From Sinohyriopsis cumingii (lineage: Eukaryota > Mollusca > Bivalvia > Unionida > Unionidae), in assembly GCA_028554795.2 (NCBI GenBank), contig CM068842.1, positions 49,621,574-49,685,573 of the forward strand: 64,000 bases of DNA. The letters are read 5' to 3'. This document shows positions 22,601 through 29,375 of this stretch, in pieces. How positions within the stretch are numbered: the first letter of the stretch is position 1; each line of letters starts with the position of its first letter. The position numbers were made by a program, and so were the translations under genes. The notes under the pieces were generated by a model. The model did not search any database. It had not been told where the DNA came from and saw only the letters and a list, made by a program, of their open reading frames with translations.

Positions 22601-24966
22601 ATATTATGTAAGTTTTTAGGATAAATAGTTGTCATTATAAAGTAAATAAACAGTCTGGTGAAATAGCGATCAATGAAAACTTGTGGTAAATGTTAACAGG
22701 TGGCAACAGAGAATGAAATAAACACCAATTAAACGACTTCCTGTGTGAAAGTCACGTTCTAATCCTTTAATTCCGTTTCAGTGTAAACATTATAATCACA
22801 ACATAGTCTGTTCATTGATAACATGAAAAGAGTCAATCGACCGTCACATCGAAACCTGTGAGTACTTCTGTGAGAACCTAATTACATGTAAATGCCGGCT
22901 TTGTTTTGATCAACAACTTGGGGAAGTGTTTGTTGCATTAAAAAAACAATCGATTACAAGAGACCTCGGGTGCTGGATTAAGGGTCTTGGAGCTGCCTTT
23001 GACGTAAAGCAAAACAGTAACAGAGACAACGACGACGATAGTGACTTCGAATGTTTCAGTGAAACTGATGTCATTAATGCCGAGGCTGTTTGGGAGAAAT
23101 TAGTATAGACTCATGGTCCTGAGATGGGCGTTTCTCTTGGTGGACGATTCTAACTGGAGTAACACAAGTGTTGAAAGTGATGCAGACACAGATGTTGCAC
23201 CCCCACCCCTCTGCACAGGAAGCAAATATTTTGATATTGCCATAAGGTGGCTGGAGACCCAAAATGTTGACTACGTAAAGCTCGTGCAGTTGAGAAATCT
23301 GAGGGATTTTGCTCGGCGGCAGAGAAACCAAGGAGTAACACACACAAAAAAAATTAACTGATTTTTCAAAAAGTGAATTGATATTTGTCAAGCGTGGCAC
23401 AAACGGCAAGTATTAACTTGTTCTAATTTACGTTGTTTTAAATTTGTAGACCAATTAAATATGTCAGTACTGATTAACTCTTGTTTTTTTTTGTTTTCCA
23501 TTTTACTTCTATCGCATTCAAATCTATCTATCTATCTATCGTTCGATCGACACTGTTTCTCGAAAAGAGTCGATCTTTTGTGTATAAAAAACTTCTAATT
23601 TGGCTCAAACAATAAAACTAGAATGCATACAATTCAACATAAAACTTAGTGACGTAGTACACAATGTGTGAAGTGGTACACATGTTCAGCAAACGGAAAC
23701 CACGTGGAATAATGTTTTCAATGTCAATATACGGTAATTTATCCTGAAATTTTTAATGTTGTCCTATGAGAAAATAATAAAGTACACCATTATGAAGAGA
23801 TATTTATTAACAGTTAATCTCAGAACGATTATAAAGTGAGTATTCAACAGTATAATCTGCCTACCCCTCCCCCCTTATTTTTCCGTTATGTCGTCATCAA
23901 TCACTTTATTGGTTTTGGGCTTATTTTATAGGTCCCTCGATAACTCGCCCCTCGCTTATAGTGCGGTCGATGTTTCTGGACCCCAATGTGCGCGAGTTAT
24001 CGAGGGAGTGGTGTATTCACAGTGATCATTCATTTGATTGAAACTAATTGGTGCTAAGTTTTTTTCTTCAATTTTTTTTTTACTATAATACTGTTGTAGG
24101 GCTTTTAACAATCTGAAATTTCGGTACCTAAAAACGTTTATTCTTAACATTCTATTTCCAGAAGAAAAAAACCTTAGTTGTGTGATATTAATTATTTCAT
24201 CACAACAGTATTCACAAGTGATAAAACAGAATATGGCATCTGTGGATTGCATAAGATATATATCTATTTATGTATGGGTTTTTCCCCTGAGAAATGAAAA
24301 TTGACAGACATAATGTAATAAGCAGGAGTTTTCTGCAAAAACTTGGGAGATATTATGAGATAGGGAGGTAGATGTGGAAATACCCCCAAATCGAGAGGTT
24401 TTTCTCTCAGCTTGAGAATTGATAGGAATTAACTGTCTGGGCTTGTGGAATTTCAGTCAGGGCTTGTGAGTTTATTTAAGTCACCAGACCAAGGCATGTG
24501 CCTAAAAAAAATCTTTGAGCACTGACGTGGTACATCTTTTTTAAAATTCTTTTTACAAAATTCATTCAGTTACTTCACAATGCATCATGCATATTTCCAT
24601 TATGTTTGCAACAATGAAGCAAGATTTTAAGGAAATGCATTAAAAAATGTAATTACACAAACTGGGGAGCGACCATATGGTAGAAAAATACAAACTAGGG
24701 ACCATACAGTTGAAAGGTGACTAAAAAATAACAGAGTTGATAAAACTATATTTTTTCAAAATATTTGTTTGGCACCCTCACGATGCATAATACACATTTT
24801 CATTACATCTGCATAAATAGAATAATGTTTCATGGAAATACATTAAGCTCAAACTAAGGACCCTACTGAATAAATGACAACATACTTACTATCTGACAAG
24901 ACACTGCGGGCACTTGTACTTGGATAACTCTTCTTTGCAAATTTCACATTTTGCTTCTTTGATCAT
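6555..24966 (-). CDS. ZNHIT3: ZNHIT3, zinc finger HIT domain-containing protein 3 (five exons, complete)
   Basis: Spliced minus-strand gene: exons 24966-24890, 15191-15160, 9209-9129, 7515-7447 and 6730-6555 (stop TGA at 6557-6555). The coding length is 435 nt, giving 144 residues, close to human ZNHIT3. Every junction is GT-AG and phases chain as 2, 1, 1, 1. Residues about 7-40 form a zf-HIT module: CEIC, then YKCPQC, then YCSLGC and HKAKSC, giving the paired zinc ligands. The C-terminal part carries the family segment NPHLRDIMVGM followed by MQEPIFQEFADECLRII. In the family this C-terminal region binds NUFIP1, and the protein acts in nuclear box C/D snoRNP assembly with the R2TP chaperone; that role is from known biology. 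Introns of about 9.7, 6.0, 1.6 and 0.7 kb are filled with repeats. No coding damage is seen, so this is judged a live host gene. Confidence 0.93.
7447..7515 (-). CDS. ZNHIT3: ZNHIT3 exon 4 (acidic linker)
   Basis: A 69-nt exon, acceptor ttccag, donor gtaaat. It encodes an acidic stretch and then EDKVSQEALERLG, matching the conserved linker before the C-terminal domain of ZNHIT3 proteins. Phase 1 in and out. Confidence 0.93.
7587..7905 (+). mobile_element. tRNA-derived SINE, family 2, near full length
   Basis: tRNA-like head with A-box-like gtggcctaagtagttagaga and B-box-like gagtttgaacc, then a body with taagaggttagtgttaggac and a tail of aaaatccaaatcacacacac. Lies in ZNHIT3 intron 3. The (CA)n-type tail matches the copies at 17170 and 28683. 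Confidence 0.75.
7920..8128. mobile_element. Foldback (palindromic) MITE, copy A
   Basis: The two halves are imperfect reverse complements: the left half has cataatgtgccagcagatc, and the right half has its near complement gatgtgctggcacattatg. The loop centre is near ggagtaatcaatagaac. Outer arms (tactcgctt near 7932 and aagcaagtatat near 8110) also pair. Two sister copies lie at 12560 and 46560. No coding capacity. Confidence 0.8.
8129..9128 (-). other. ZNHIT3 intron 3 sequence
   Basis: Mostly AT-rich unique sequence. The only simple pattern is a short (AAAAT)n run near 8786-8808. The open frame running from the MITE into this region has no recognisable domain. Confidence 0.5.
9129..9209 (-). 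CDS. ZNHIT3: ZNHIT3 exon 3 (last zinc ligand and linker)
   Basis: An 81-nt exon with acceptor tttccag and donor gtattt. It begins by completing an alanine codon and gives KSC, the last cysteine of the finger, followed by a polar, proline-containing linker. Incoming and outgoing phase are both 1, matching exons 2 and 4. Confidence 0.92.
9960..10110 (-). repeat. Fragment shared with the hAT relic at 26.5 kb
   Basis: The run from cattccacacagcatcacaa through attttcaggtcagcatcatt and the following acctgaagtattt closely parallels 26470-26590 in the same orientation. It is too short and damaged to read as protein, but the shared partner suggests a transposon origin. Confidence 0.5.
10111..11463. 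other. ZNHIT3 intron 2, no secure gene
   Basis: Minus-strand fragments look faintly coding, such as FPYNYGACVASLRTVLEPII near 10930-10985 and PAQPENVWIGISHVASKE near 11155-11205. They are in broken frames without consistent splice sites. They may be a decayed transposon or pseudogene; no family was recognised. Confidence 0.35.
11464..12475 (-). pseudogene. DIRS-like retroelement relic A (RNase H region and tyrosine recombinase)
   Basis: Reading the minus strand from 12475 down, broken frames give VDLFA near 12405, the end of the RT/RNase H region, then KIMIAPKKWEKSLINDLQ near 12230-12180. The recombinase N-terminal region follows with RRPATLKA. Near 11640-11520 comes a tyrosine recombinase C-terminus with HEVKAV for the H-x-x-R motif (arginine replaced) and VRWGSDITFG. 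Many stops and frameshifts show it is dead. It lies within ZNHIT3 intron 2 in the same orientation as the gene. A better-preserved relative with the same domain order is at 56.3-60.5 kb. Confidence 0.7.
12560..12728. mobile_element. Foldback MITE, copy B (truncated on the left)
   Basis: Starts at gcataatgtgcaggcagatc and ends with aagcgagtatatatgg. Same palindromic core as copies A and C. It is preceded at 12510-12555 by a tRNA-like stretch, gtggtagagcactggact and catgggtt, which may be a SINE head, so the outer left arm is missing. Confidence 0.7.
13080..14760 (-). repeat. Repetitive block in ZNHIT3 intron 2 (reference copy)
   Basis: Two parts recur elsewhere. Bases 13190-14000 parallel 44220-45010 in the same orientation, sharing gtgagtgcatct, tagaaggagagg-like runs and aaagggttaatggtcag. 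Bases 14340-14730, with 13090-13120, recur inverted at 22188-22600 inside the Tigger-like element. The candidate exon 14104-14232 sits between these parts. It could be one larger element or several overlapping ones. Confidence 0.65.
14104..14232 (-). CDS. ATG-initiated candidate exon inside ZNHIT3 intron 2
   Basis: On the minus strand an ATG at 14232-14230 opens 35 codons (MPFVNLDKYFGVNWQTYEDC, then a lysine/alanine-rich helix) up to donor gtagga. The outgoing phase 1 is the phase ZNHIT3 exon 3 accepts, so an alternative first exon producing a protein without the zinc finger is formally possible. Sequence on both sides is repetitive (13190-14000 recurs near 44.2-45.0 kb; 14340-14730 recurs inverted at 22188-22560), so it may instead be the first exon of a transposon gene. 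The protein was not recognised. No nearby partner exon was established. Confidence 0.3.
14918..15005 (+). repeat. 27-bp tandem repeat, about three copies
   Basis: The unit atatttaggttcacagactt followed by ctactag is repeated three times, the last copy degraded. It lies in ZNHIT3 intron 2, about 155 bp upstream (lower coordinate) of exon 2. Confidence 0.85.
15160..15191 (-). CDS. ZNHIT3: ZNHIT3 exon 2 (32 nt, second half of zf-HIT)
   Basis: A 32-nt exon between a pyrimidine-rich acceptor (tttttttcag) and the donor gtagct. It completes the split tyrosine and encodes CSLGCYKDHK, the remaining zf-HIT ligands. It leaves one base that joins exon 3 to give alanine. It is too short for ordinary ORF detection and was found by looking for the missing half of the zinc finger. 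Confidence 0.92.
15192..16869 (-). other. ZNHIT3 intron 1, distal part
   Basis: No gene seen. A local duplication, taccatggtgaccatgcatg, occurs twice near 16280 and 16311. A weak open frame at 16038-16253 has no recognisable motif. Confidence 0.5.
16870..17740. repeat. Diffuse tandem array interrupted by a SINE
   Basis: Degenerate units repeat: aacaagattttcaagatggc, then a ccatggtg phrase, a gaggtc or atgtccaagg phrase, a tttaggac phrase, aaaccc or aaaacctcat, then cattcaggagaagt. A SINE is inserted at about 17170-17440. The reverse complement of the same family forms the array at 32990-33760. Confidence 0.65.
17170..17440 (-). mobile_element. tRNA-derived SINE, family 2, minus orientation
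   Basis: Reverse complement begins gacccttccggtgacctaat and gggtagagtc (A box) and has gtcgtgggttcgatttcc (B box), followed by the family 2 body and an aaaatccaaa plus cacacac tail. It shows the tRNA head best of the four copies. The predicted upstream duplicated target, tcagatggaatag, appears on both sides (17164-17176 and 17452-17464). Confidence 0.8.
17840..18308 (+). pseudogene. LINE 3' end relic with (ATT)n tail
   Basis: The frame at 17848-18129 encodes the end of a non-LTR reverse transcriptase: the signature FQYSGTVLWNKLPLHVKSAE followed by a short basic helix and stop, typical of Jockey/CR1/RTE-like LINE C-termini. A 3' tail follows, ending in tattattattatt at about 18270-18305, a usual LINE terminus. 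No upstream RT core is present, so the copy is 5' truncated. Confidence 0.65.
18310..19620. other. ZNHIT3 intron 1, no gene recognised
   Basis: AT-rich sequence without a recognisable protein or strong repeat. Phrases such as cataatgcacaatgcatatt (about 18651) recur near 24570 and 24780, so a diffuse repeat family is present. Confidence 0.45.
19621..19670. repeat. (TA)n microsatellite
   Basis: About 25 uninterrupted AT dinucleotides. Confidence 0.95.
20230..20985 (-). pseudogene. BED zinc-finger / hAT-related protein relic
   Basis: On the minus strand near 20970-20810 a broken frame reads WWLDEEKYKVWIMRAFSDSF, then CKLCQKDIDLCVMGES and LHSHM, a BED-type finger as found at the N-terminus of hAT-derived proteins. 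Further along (20340-20260) comes a coiled-coil stretch, NLRKSEKDKIAELGAVEKQL followed by DDNLQEL. That order, a finger and then a charged coiled coil, is typical of BED-finger hAT-like genes in invertebrates. Stops separate the parts. No poly(A) or target duplication was identified. Confidence 0.5.
22188..22600 (+). repeat. Inverted partial copy of ZNHIT3 intron 2 block, inside the Tigger-like element
   Basis: Phrases such as gatgccaatttttgatctgg, gggacgcagaaaatc, ggagtcctccgtacgcatg and cagccacctgctttgtggga match the reverse complement of 14340-14730. At 22562 the match jumps to 13120-13090 (ttttaaaatcctagcgaga), so about 1.2 kb present in the intron copy is missing here. Confidence 0.75.
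22926..23361 (+). pseudogene. Tigger-like transposase C-terminal remnant
   Basis: Two overlapping frames, 22926-23108 and 23113-23361, separated by a stop or frameshift at about 23108. The first has an acidic region (NDDDSDFECFSETDVINAEA), the second ends ARRQRNQGVTHTKKIN. Acidic tail plus basic end is in keeping with pogo/Tigger C-termini. There is no HTH or DDE domain, so it cannot act as a transposase alone. Confidence 0.55.
24530..24870. repeat. Two-unit diffuse duplication, period about 205 bp
   Basis: cacaatgcatcatgcatatt (about 24576) and cacgatgcataatacacatt (about 24779) start two parallel stretches with catggaaatacattaa-like ends. It lies just downstream (lower coordinates) of ZNHIT3 exon 1. 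Confidence 0.5.
24890..24966 (-). CDS. ZNHIT3: ZNHIT3 exon 1 (start codon, first half of zf-HIT)
   Basis: ATG at 24966-24964, then 25 codons plus two bases. It encodes the first four zinc ligands, CEIC and CPQC, and ends in the TA of a split tyrosine codon. The donor reads gtaagt. The ATG sits five residues before the first cysteine, which fits the compact N-terminus of this family. The 5' UTR and promoter were not defined. Confidence 0.93.
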
Positions 24967-25127
24967 TTTCTGGTCTTTTAGGAATAAAAAAAATGCTGAA
25001 AAGGATTGTTAAATCCATTAAAATTAAAATTATTCTGGTTTTTTAGGAAGAAAAAATGTCGAAAAAAGATCGGTAAATCCATCAAAATTACAATTTGGCA
25101 TGATGTTCTCACTATGTAAACTCTATC

Positions 25128-25155
25128 TGCATGTATGTATGTATGTATTTATGTA

Positions 25156-25188
<33 letters not shown>

Positions 25189-25222
25189 ATGTATGTATGC
25201 ATGTATGTGTGTAAGTATGTAA
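25128..25222. repeat. (TATG)n-type microsatellite
   Basis: Interrupted GTAT/TATG repeats with a short GT run, about 95 bp, in the presumed upstream region of ZNHIT3. Confidence 0.9.
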
Positions 25223-26070
25223 TTATCCTTAAAATACATGGGTAAAGAGTTTCTGGTTAGATATTGATGGATGTCACTTGATTGATCTAAATATAATTAT
25301 GTGGGCTAAATACAGCACCTAATCTTTAGAAGTTCTAAGCATTTTACAATATTAGATAACTATACCAAAAAAATCAATTACAATGACAAGATTACCACCC
25401 AAAAAAAAATATCAAAACAACACGGTGACAACAATTGAAGGAGAAAACATCATCAAGTCTTCACTGTTCCTGCAGTTGAAAATGGCGCATTTTAAGAGCT
25501 TTGTGTCCATTTTATGGTGTGCATATGAAGTTTCAACTGTTGTTCATCTATATTCAATCCGCTTTTCTGTGTTTTGGGATGGGGTCAAATCATTCTGATT
25601 CGTTCTGTTTTATTCCCAAAAAAAGATTTTTGTTTTGTTATTGATGTGTGAGGTATTGTATCTTTTTTTCTTTAATTTATACATAACACATATATAAGAT
25701 AATAACTTCCATGTAACCAAAGCTCAAAAAGTTATCTGAATTAAGCATTCTATTGTGTGTTTTAAAATGGTATTAAAATTAGTAAATTGGCGAACTACAT
25801 CAAAAATACTTTAATTAAAGAGGCCTCAATCATGGGTTTCGTTCATGGTCAGATGATCCCACTATTATTGTTTGCAGTCATGATGATAATTGATAACAAA
25901 ATGTTCTCAGTATTATGTGCGCTTAATCCAATTAAGCTCATTCTGATTAATGTATGAAACAGACGGTTATAATCAGACATTACAATTAGAGCTGCATTTA
26001 TCAAACAGTCACAGCTGGGAAATTAGGTGCCATTGCATATCAACTCTGTCCGCATGAAGAACATTGTCTG
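25223..26070. other. Upstream flank of ZNHIT3, no gene recognised
   Basis: The open frame 25383-25598 on the plus strand has no recognisable motif. Any ZNHIT3 promoter or 5' UTR exon should lie in 24967-27200, but nothing diagnostic was seen. Confidence 0.4.
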
Positions 26071-26080
26071 GTAGAATGCT

Positions 26081-26273
26081 GTTGTTGTTGGGTTTAACGT
26101 TATTTTTCAGCACATGATAGGCTATGCATGGCGGCCAGTATTAATGGTGGAGGAAGAAACCTGGAAAACCCAGGGAAGAACCACCAACCCACGAGAAGCT
26201 ACTGGCAAGCTTTCTGACATACCCACATTGGCCAAATCCTAGACACGAACCCACTCAGACAGAGGTGAGTCAG
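26081..26273 (-). mobile_element. tRNA-derived SINE, family 1, 5' truncated, with target duplication
   Basis: Body and gttgttgttg tail in minus orientation: the reverse complement contains gaaagcttgccagtagcttc and gcgttaaacccaacaacaac-like ends. Flanked by the direct repeat gtagaatgc at 26071-26079 and 26274-26282. The tRNA head is missing. It is inserted beside or within the hAT relic. Confidence 0.8.
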
Positions 26274-26289
26274 GTAGAATGCCAACCTG

Positions 26290-26600
26290 ATACTTTAGGA
26301 GTTCTCCTAATATATCGGCAGCCTTTCCTCCAGCATCGTGCATCATGTTACAGGGAAAACCTGATATTTACAATGATGGAAACATTTTTCAAAATATAGA
26401 ATGCAACTCCTTTATGAATTCCAGTCATCACTGATGCATTATCAGCTGAAAATCCCATACAGTTCTGTTAATCCACACAGCATTGCAAATTCTTCCCATC
26501 TGTAATTCAGGAAATTTTCAGGTCAGCGTCATTAAATGTACCTAAGAGCATCTAATTCGTTTCACACGAAGTATTCAAAAGACATTCGGTACTTCTGGCT
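26290..26600 (-). pseudogene. hAT-like transposase fragment
   Basis: Minus-strand reading near 26460-26400 gives MGFSADNASVMTGIHKGVA, matching the segment of hAT-related transposases that carries a catalytic aspartate (GxxSDxAxxMxGxxxGV). Surrounding frames are broken. A partial copy of the flanking part is at 9960-10110. The full domain is absent. Confidence 0.55.
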
Positions 26601-26666
26601 ACAGTTAATGGCACTAACGTGAACATTTATGGAGTTACAGGAAATTAATGGTTGTTGCTCTAACGA

Positions 26667-26780
26667 TTTATTGATAAAGTAGGGCGATATCTCTGACAAC
26701 ACAAAATCACAACTGTTAATTTATGGTACATATAAGGTGATTTTGTTATGTCAGAGATTTCGTCGTACTTTATTGATAAA
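26667..26780. repeat. Long palindrome, two 44-bp arms
   Basis: Arm 26667-26710 (tttattgataaagtagggcg ... aaaatcac) and arm 26737-26780 are reverse complements with only a few mismatches, separated by a 26-bp loop. It could form a stable hairpin. It may be a junction of two inverted transposon ends or a MITE remnant. It lies next to the hAT fragment. Confidence 0.85.
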
Positions 26781-27201
26781 ACATCAGACTCTTGTGTTGT
26801 GGTGGAAAGATTGTATAACATGGTTTCAACATCAACCTATGAGGCATATTCAATGAAAACTTGGTCATTTGTGTTAGAAGCACCTTTTGTTACACCTGGA
26901 ACTCGATTTTGTAAAGTTATTGTTATGCGTCGTGTCTTTTCAGATCAACAACAATGAAATAATAATAATCCGTACGCAGAGGGTATCACGGCGAAAACTC
27001 GCTTTCAACATGTGTAACGTAATGCTAAAAATACTATTTCTTTTGTTACAAAAATCATATTGATGGAATTCAAGATATTTTATTTCCATAAGTATCTTTT
27101 AAAAATAAAATAAATCATTTATAAATTTTAAGGCTTTGCTTATACTTATTTTTCTAAAATGTTTTACTTTTTCTCAATTAAAATTTGTATGCTGTACATG
27201 A

Positions 27202-27465
27202 TGTTTAAACTGTCCCGCACGAAATGGAGATTACAGACGATTTCGGGAAACGAAAGGAAATGCTTTGAATTCTGTGGATGACACTTTATTAAATCCTGTG
27301 AATTCGTTCATAATGACGAATGAATTTGTTAGCGTATTGATCCCAAGAGTTGTGGATACTAGATATTTGTTAGTAGACATAGAGGGAAAAGGTTTATGGC
27401 TTCCAACATGTCAACGGGAAGGAGACGAGAATTTGAAGTCGGCAGCATCAAAACTCGCCGAAAAG
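27202..27465 (+). CDS. Nudix-like exon or gene fragment with GC splice donor
   Basis: An open frame from 27202 encodes NEFVSVLIPRVVDTRYLLV, then EGKGLWLPTCQREGDENLK and SAASKLAEK. The order of a beta strand, GLWLP turn, charged loop and helix resembles the start of a Nudix hydrolase fold (GLWxxPGGxxExxE), but the usual glycines are replaced by TCQ and the full Nudix box is not complete here. The frame stops soon after 27465, where AAAAG is followed by gcaagc, a typical GC-AG intron donor. Splicing there would leave phase 0. It lies 2.2 kb from the ZNHIT3 start, divergently oriented, in DNA with more CpG than its surroundings. No in-frame ATG was found upstream of the Nudix-like part, so a 5' exon is expected if the gene is live. 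Confidence 0.4.
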
Positions 27466-27480
27466 GCAAGCATCTCATAG

Positions 27481-28317
27481 TAGCAACCACAGGGCAATGA
27501 AGTTAATGTCTTTGTATATTTTATTAAGATATATTAAAAATATAAAAAAATATACACAATTGTCAGGGTGTGTAGGTGGTACGTTGTTAAATAGCTACTA
27601 GCAGAGGACCAGTTCCCGTCGCATGCCAAATGTTGCCGTAGTGTTAATGTTGGGCGTAGGTCATGAATAATGAAGTACCAGCAACTAAACTTTGCAATGG
27701 AGATGAATCCAAATGTTATAAAAAATCAAGTCAGAACTGTTTCTTGGCTAGTTTTTTTCAGCTGCAATGAGGTGTTCCAAAAACGCATTTTGATTATAAT
27801 ACAAGTCACATGGGCCATGTTATACACATTTACTCATTTTAAAATAAATATCAATTGTTCTTTTACAATTTAACACTAATTTTATTTAACCAAAGTATAT
27901 TCAGTCGTGATTATTGAATGCTCTGCACCTTAACTGCCACCAAGAAAAATGCAAACGAAAAGTATCTATCTCTGTGGACTTTTACTATGGTGGCCATGTA
28001 CTAAGCTTGTGTCAAAATAAGAGCATGTCGAGTGGAATTGTCGCAATCGAGGGCAGTATGAATTTGTTTATTTTTATGCGTAGCTTTCATTGTGACATCA
28101 CAGCATGCAACATTCTATCCGGATTGTAGTGGATCACACCTTTAGGTTAATTTCGTCCAAACATGTTTGCATACTATAACATTGATTTTGCCGTATGCAC
28201 CTCTCATGACATCTAAATAAAGACCTACCAAAGGAACATGGATGTATACGAATCCAAATGAAGTGAATACCTGCCACTTAAAGGTATGTCAAATCAAATT
28301 CTAAAAATGACACCCAT
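27481..28317. other. No gene recognised
   Basis: Sequence after the Nudix-like exon. Short frames at 27670-27873 and 27914-28129 carry no recognised motif or acceptor. If the Nudix-like exon is live, its partner exon should be downstream, but none was found. Confidence 0.4.
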
Positions 28318-28392
28318 TTATACTGGCTGCCATGTATAGTCTATCTTCTGCTGAAAAATGGTATTAAACCCTACAACAACAACAACACACAT
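28318..28392 (+). mobile_element. SINE family 1, 3' end fragment
   Basis: Contains ttatactggctgccatgta, gctgaaaaatggtattaaac and an acaacaacaac tail, matching the last third of the copies at 53.6 and 58.3 kb. Confidence 0.75.
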
Positions 28393-28682
28393 TGGCTGGC
28401 TAGTTTTATAAATCAAACTTTCTTTTGCATTGAATATAAATATAATAATCTCCTGTCAAGCATTTCTAATATTATAGAATATAGAATTTAAAGAGTGTCT
28501 CGGAAGCTCAACACAAAAATTTAGCTGAAATACATGCATTAAAAAAAGATAATAGAACCTGTATCTTGATATCCGTCTTGGGTCTTTTGGGTTGTTTTTG
28601 AACTGATTTGAAAATAAACTTTATTTTGATATTGTTTTAAACCAAGGATGCTTGAACAACTCAAGTTTGGACAAAGGCTGAG

Positions 28683-28935
28683 TCATGCCAAAAACTTATA
28701 AAAATGGTATTAACAGCTGCCTCGCTAAGCGCTCAGCATTAAGAGGTTAGTATTAGGACTGGTCAGCCTGGTGTCAGGATAATGTGACTGGGTGGGACAT
28801 GATGCTATATGTCTGTGACATGATGTCTCAGTGCTAGACTTTACTATAAACTGCCACACTGCAGACATCATAGTGATATGACTGAAATTTGTTAAAGCTA
28901 TGTTAAAAATCCAAAGTCACACACACACATAAACA
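28683..28935 (+). mobile_element. SINE family 2, 5' truncated
   Basis: Begins gtcatgccaaaaacttataa and follows the family body through taagaggttagtattaggac to aaaatccaaagtcacacaca. The tRNA head is absent. Confidence 0.75.
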
Positions 28936-29166
28936 TGCTTGGATATTCTTCTGAAGGGTTCACATGATTTTGAGTTCCAATATCACAAAATTTATATTAA
29001 AATGTACTGTAAGAGCCGACCATTGCTCAGGAACCAAATTGGTAATGGAAAACAGTAAACTAGAAAGAGTTACATACCTTGACAATCCTATATCTACTCG
29101 TGTATCTCAAACAATCTTATTAAAATTAGATTTCCTCTGTCTTTCATGAAGATCTGAGAGTGACTT

Positions 29167-29375
29167 CTTAGGGGTCATGTTCTGGTGACTTTTAAATTAG
29201 CCAATGGAAATGAAGCTTTCAGAAACCTGAAAGTGAATCAAATTGCTTGGCTCACATTGATGTTCTTCAGCCTGCGCTGCTTAGTCTCCCAAATGTGATA
29301 TAGCACTTCATTTGATTGGCTGATAAAATTTGCGATTATGGTAATAACATAGTTCACCAGAACATGACCCCTAAG
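29167..29375. mobile_element. Small MITE with 22-bp perfect terminal inverted repeats
   Basis: Left end cttaggggtcatgttctggt plus ga; right end is its exact reverse complement, for 22 bp on each side. Length 209 bp with no open frame. The interior includes cctgaaagtgaatc and gattggctgata. The transposase superfamily cannot be assigned without a clear target duplication. Confidence 0.85.

Larger units (their letters stand above)
21928..24013 (+). mobile_element. Tigger/pogo-like DNA transposon, internally deleted
   Basis: Terminal inverted repeats: left 21928 caccgctccccgataactcg, right (reverse complement from 24013) caccactccctcgataactc. Each is flanked by TA (21926-21927 and 24014-24015), the target preference of the Tc1/mariner-pogo group. 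Inside each end the gataactcgc motif recurs, and the right end has an inverted pair (ccctcgataactcgc and gcgagttatcgaggg). Plus-strand fragments 22926-23361 encode what looks like the end of a Tigger transposase: KYFDIAIRWLETQNVDYVKL and LRNLRDFARRQRN. The catalytic DDE core is absent. Total length is 2086 bp. Confidence 0.75.
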
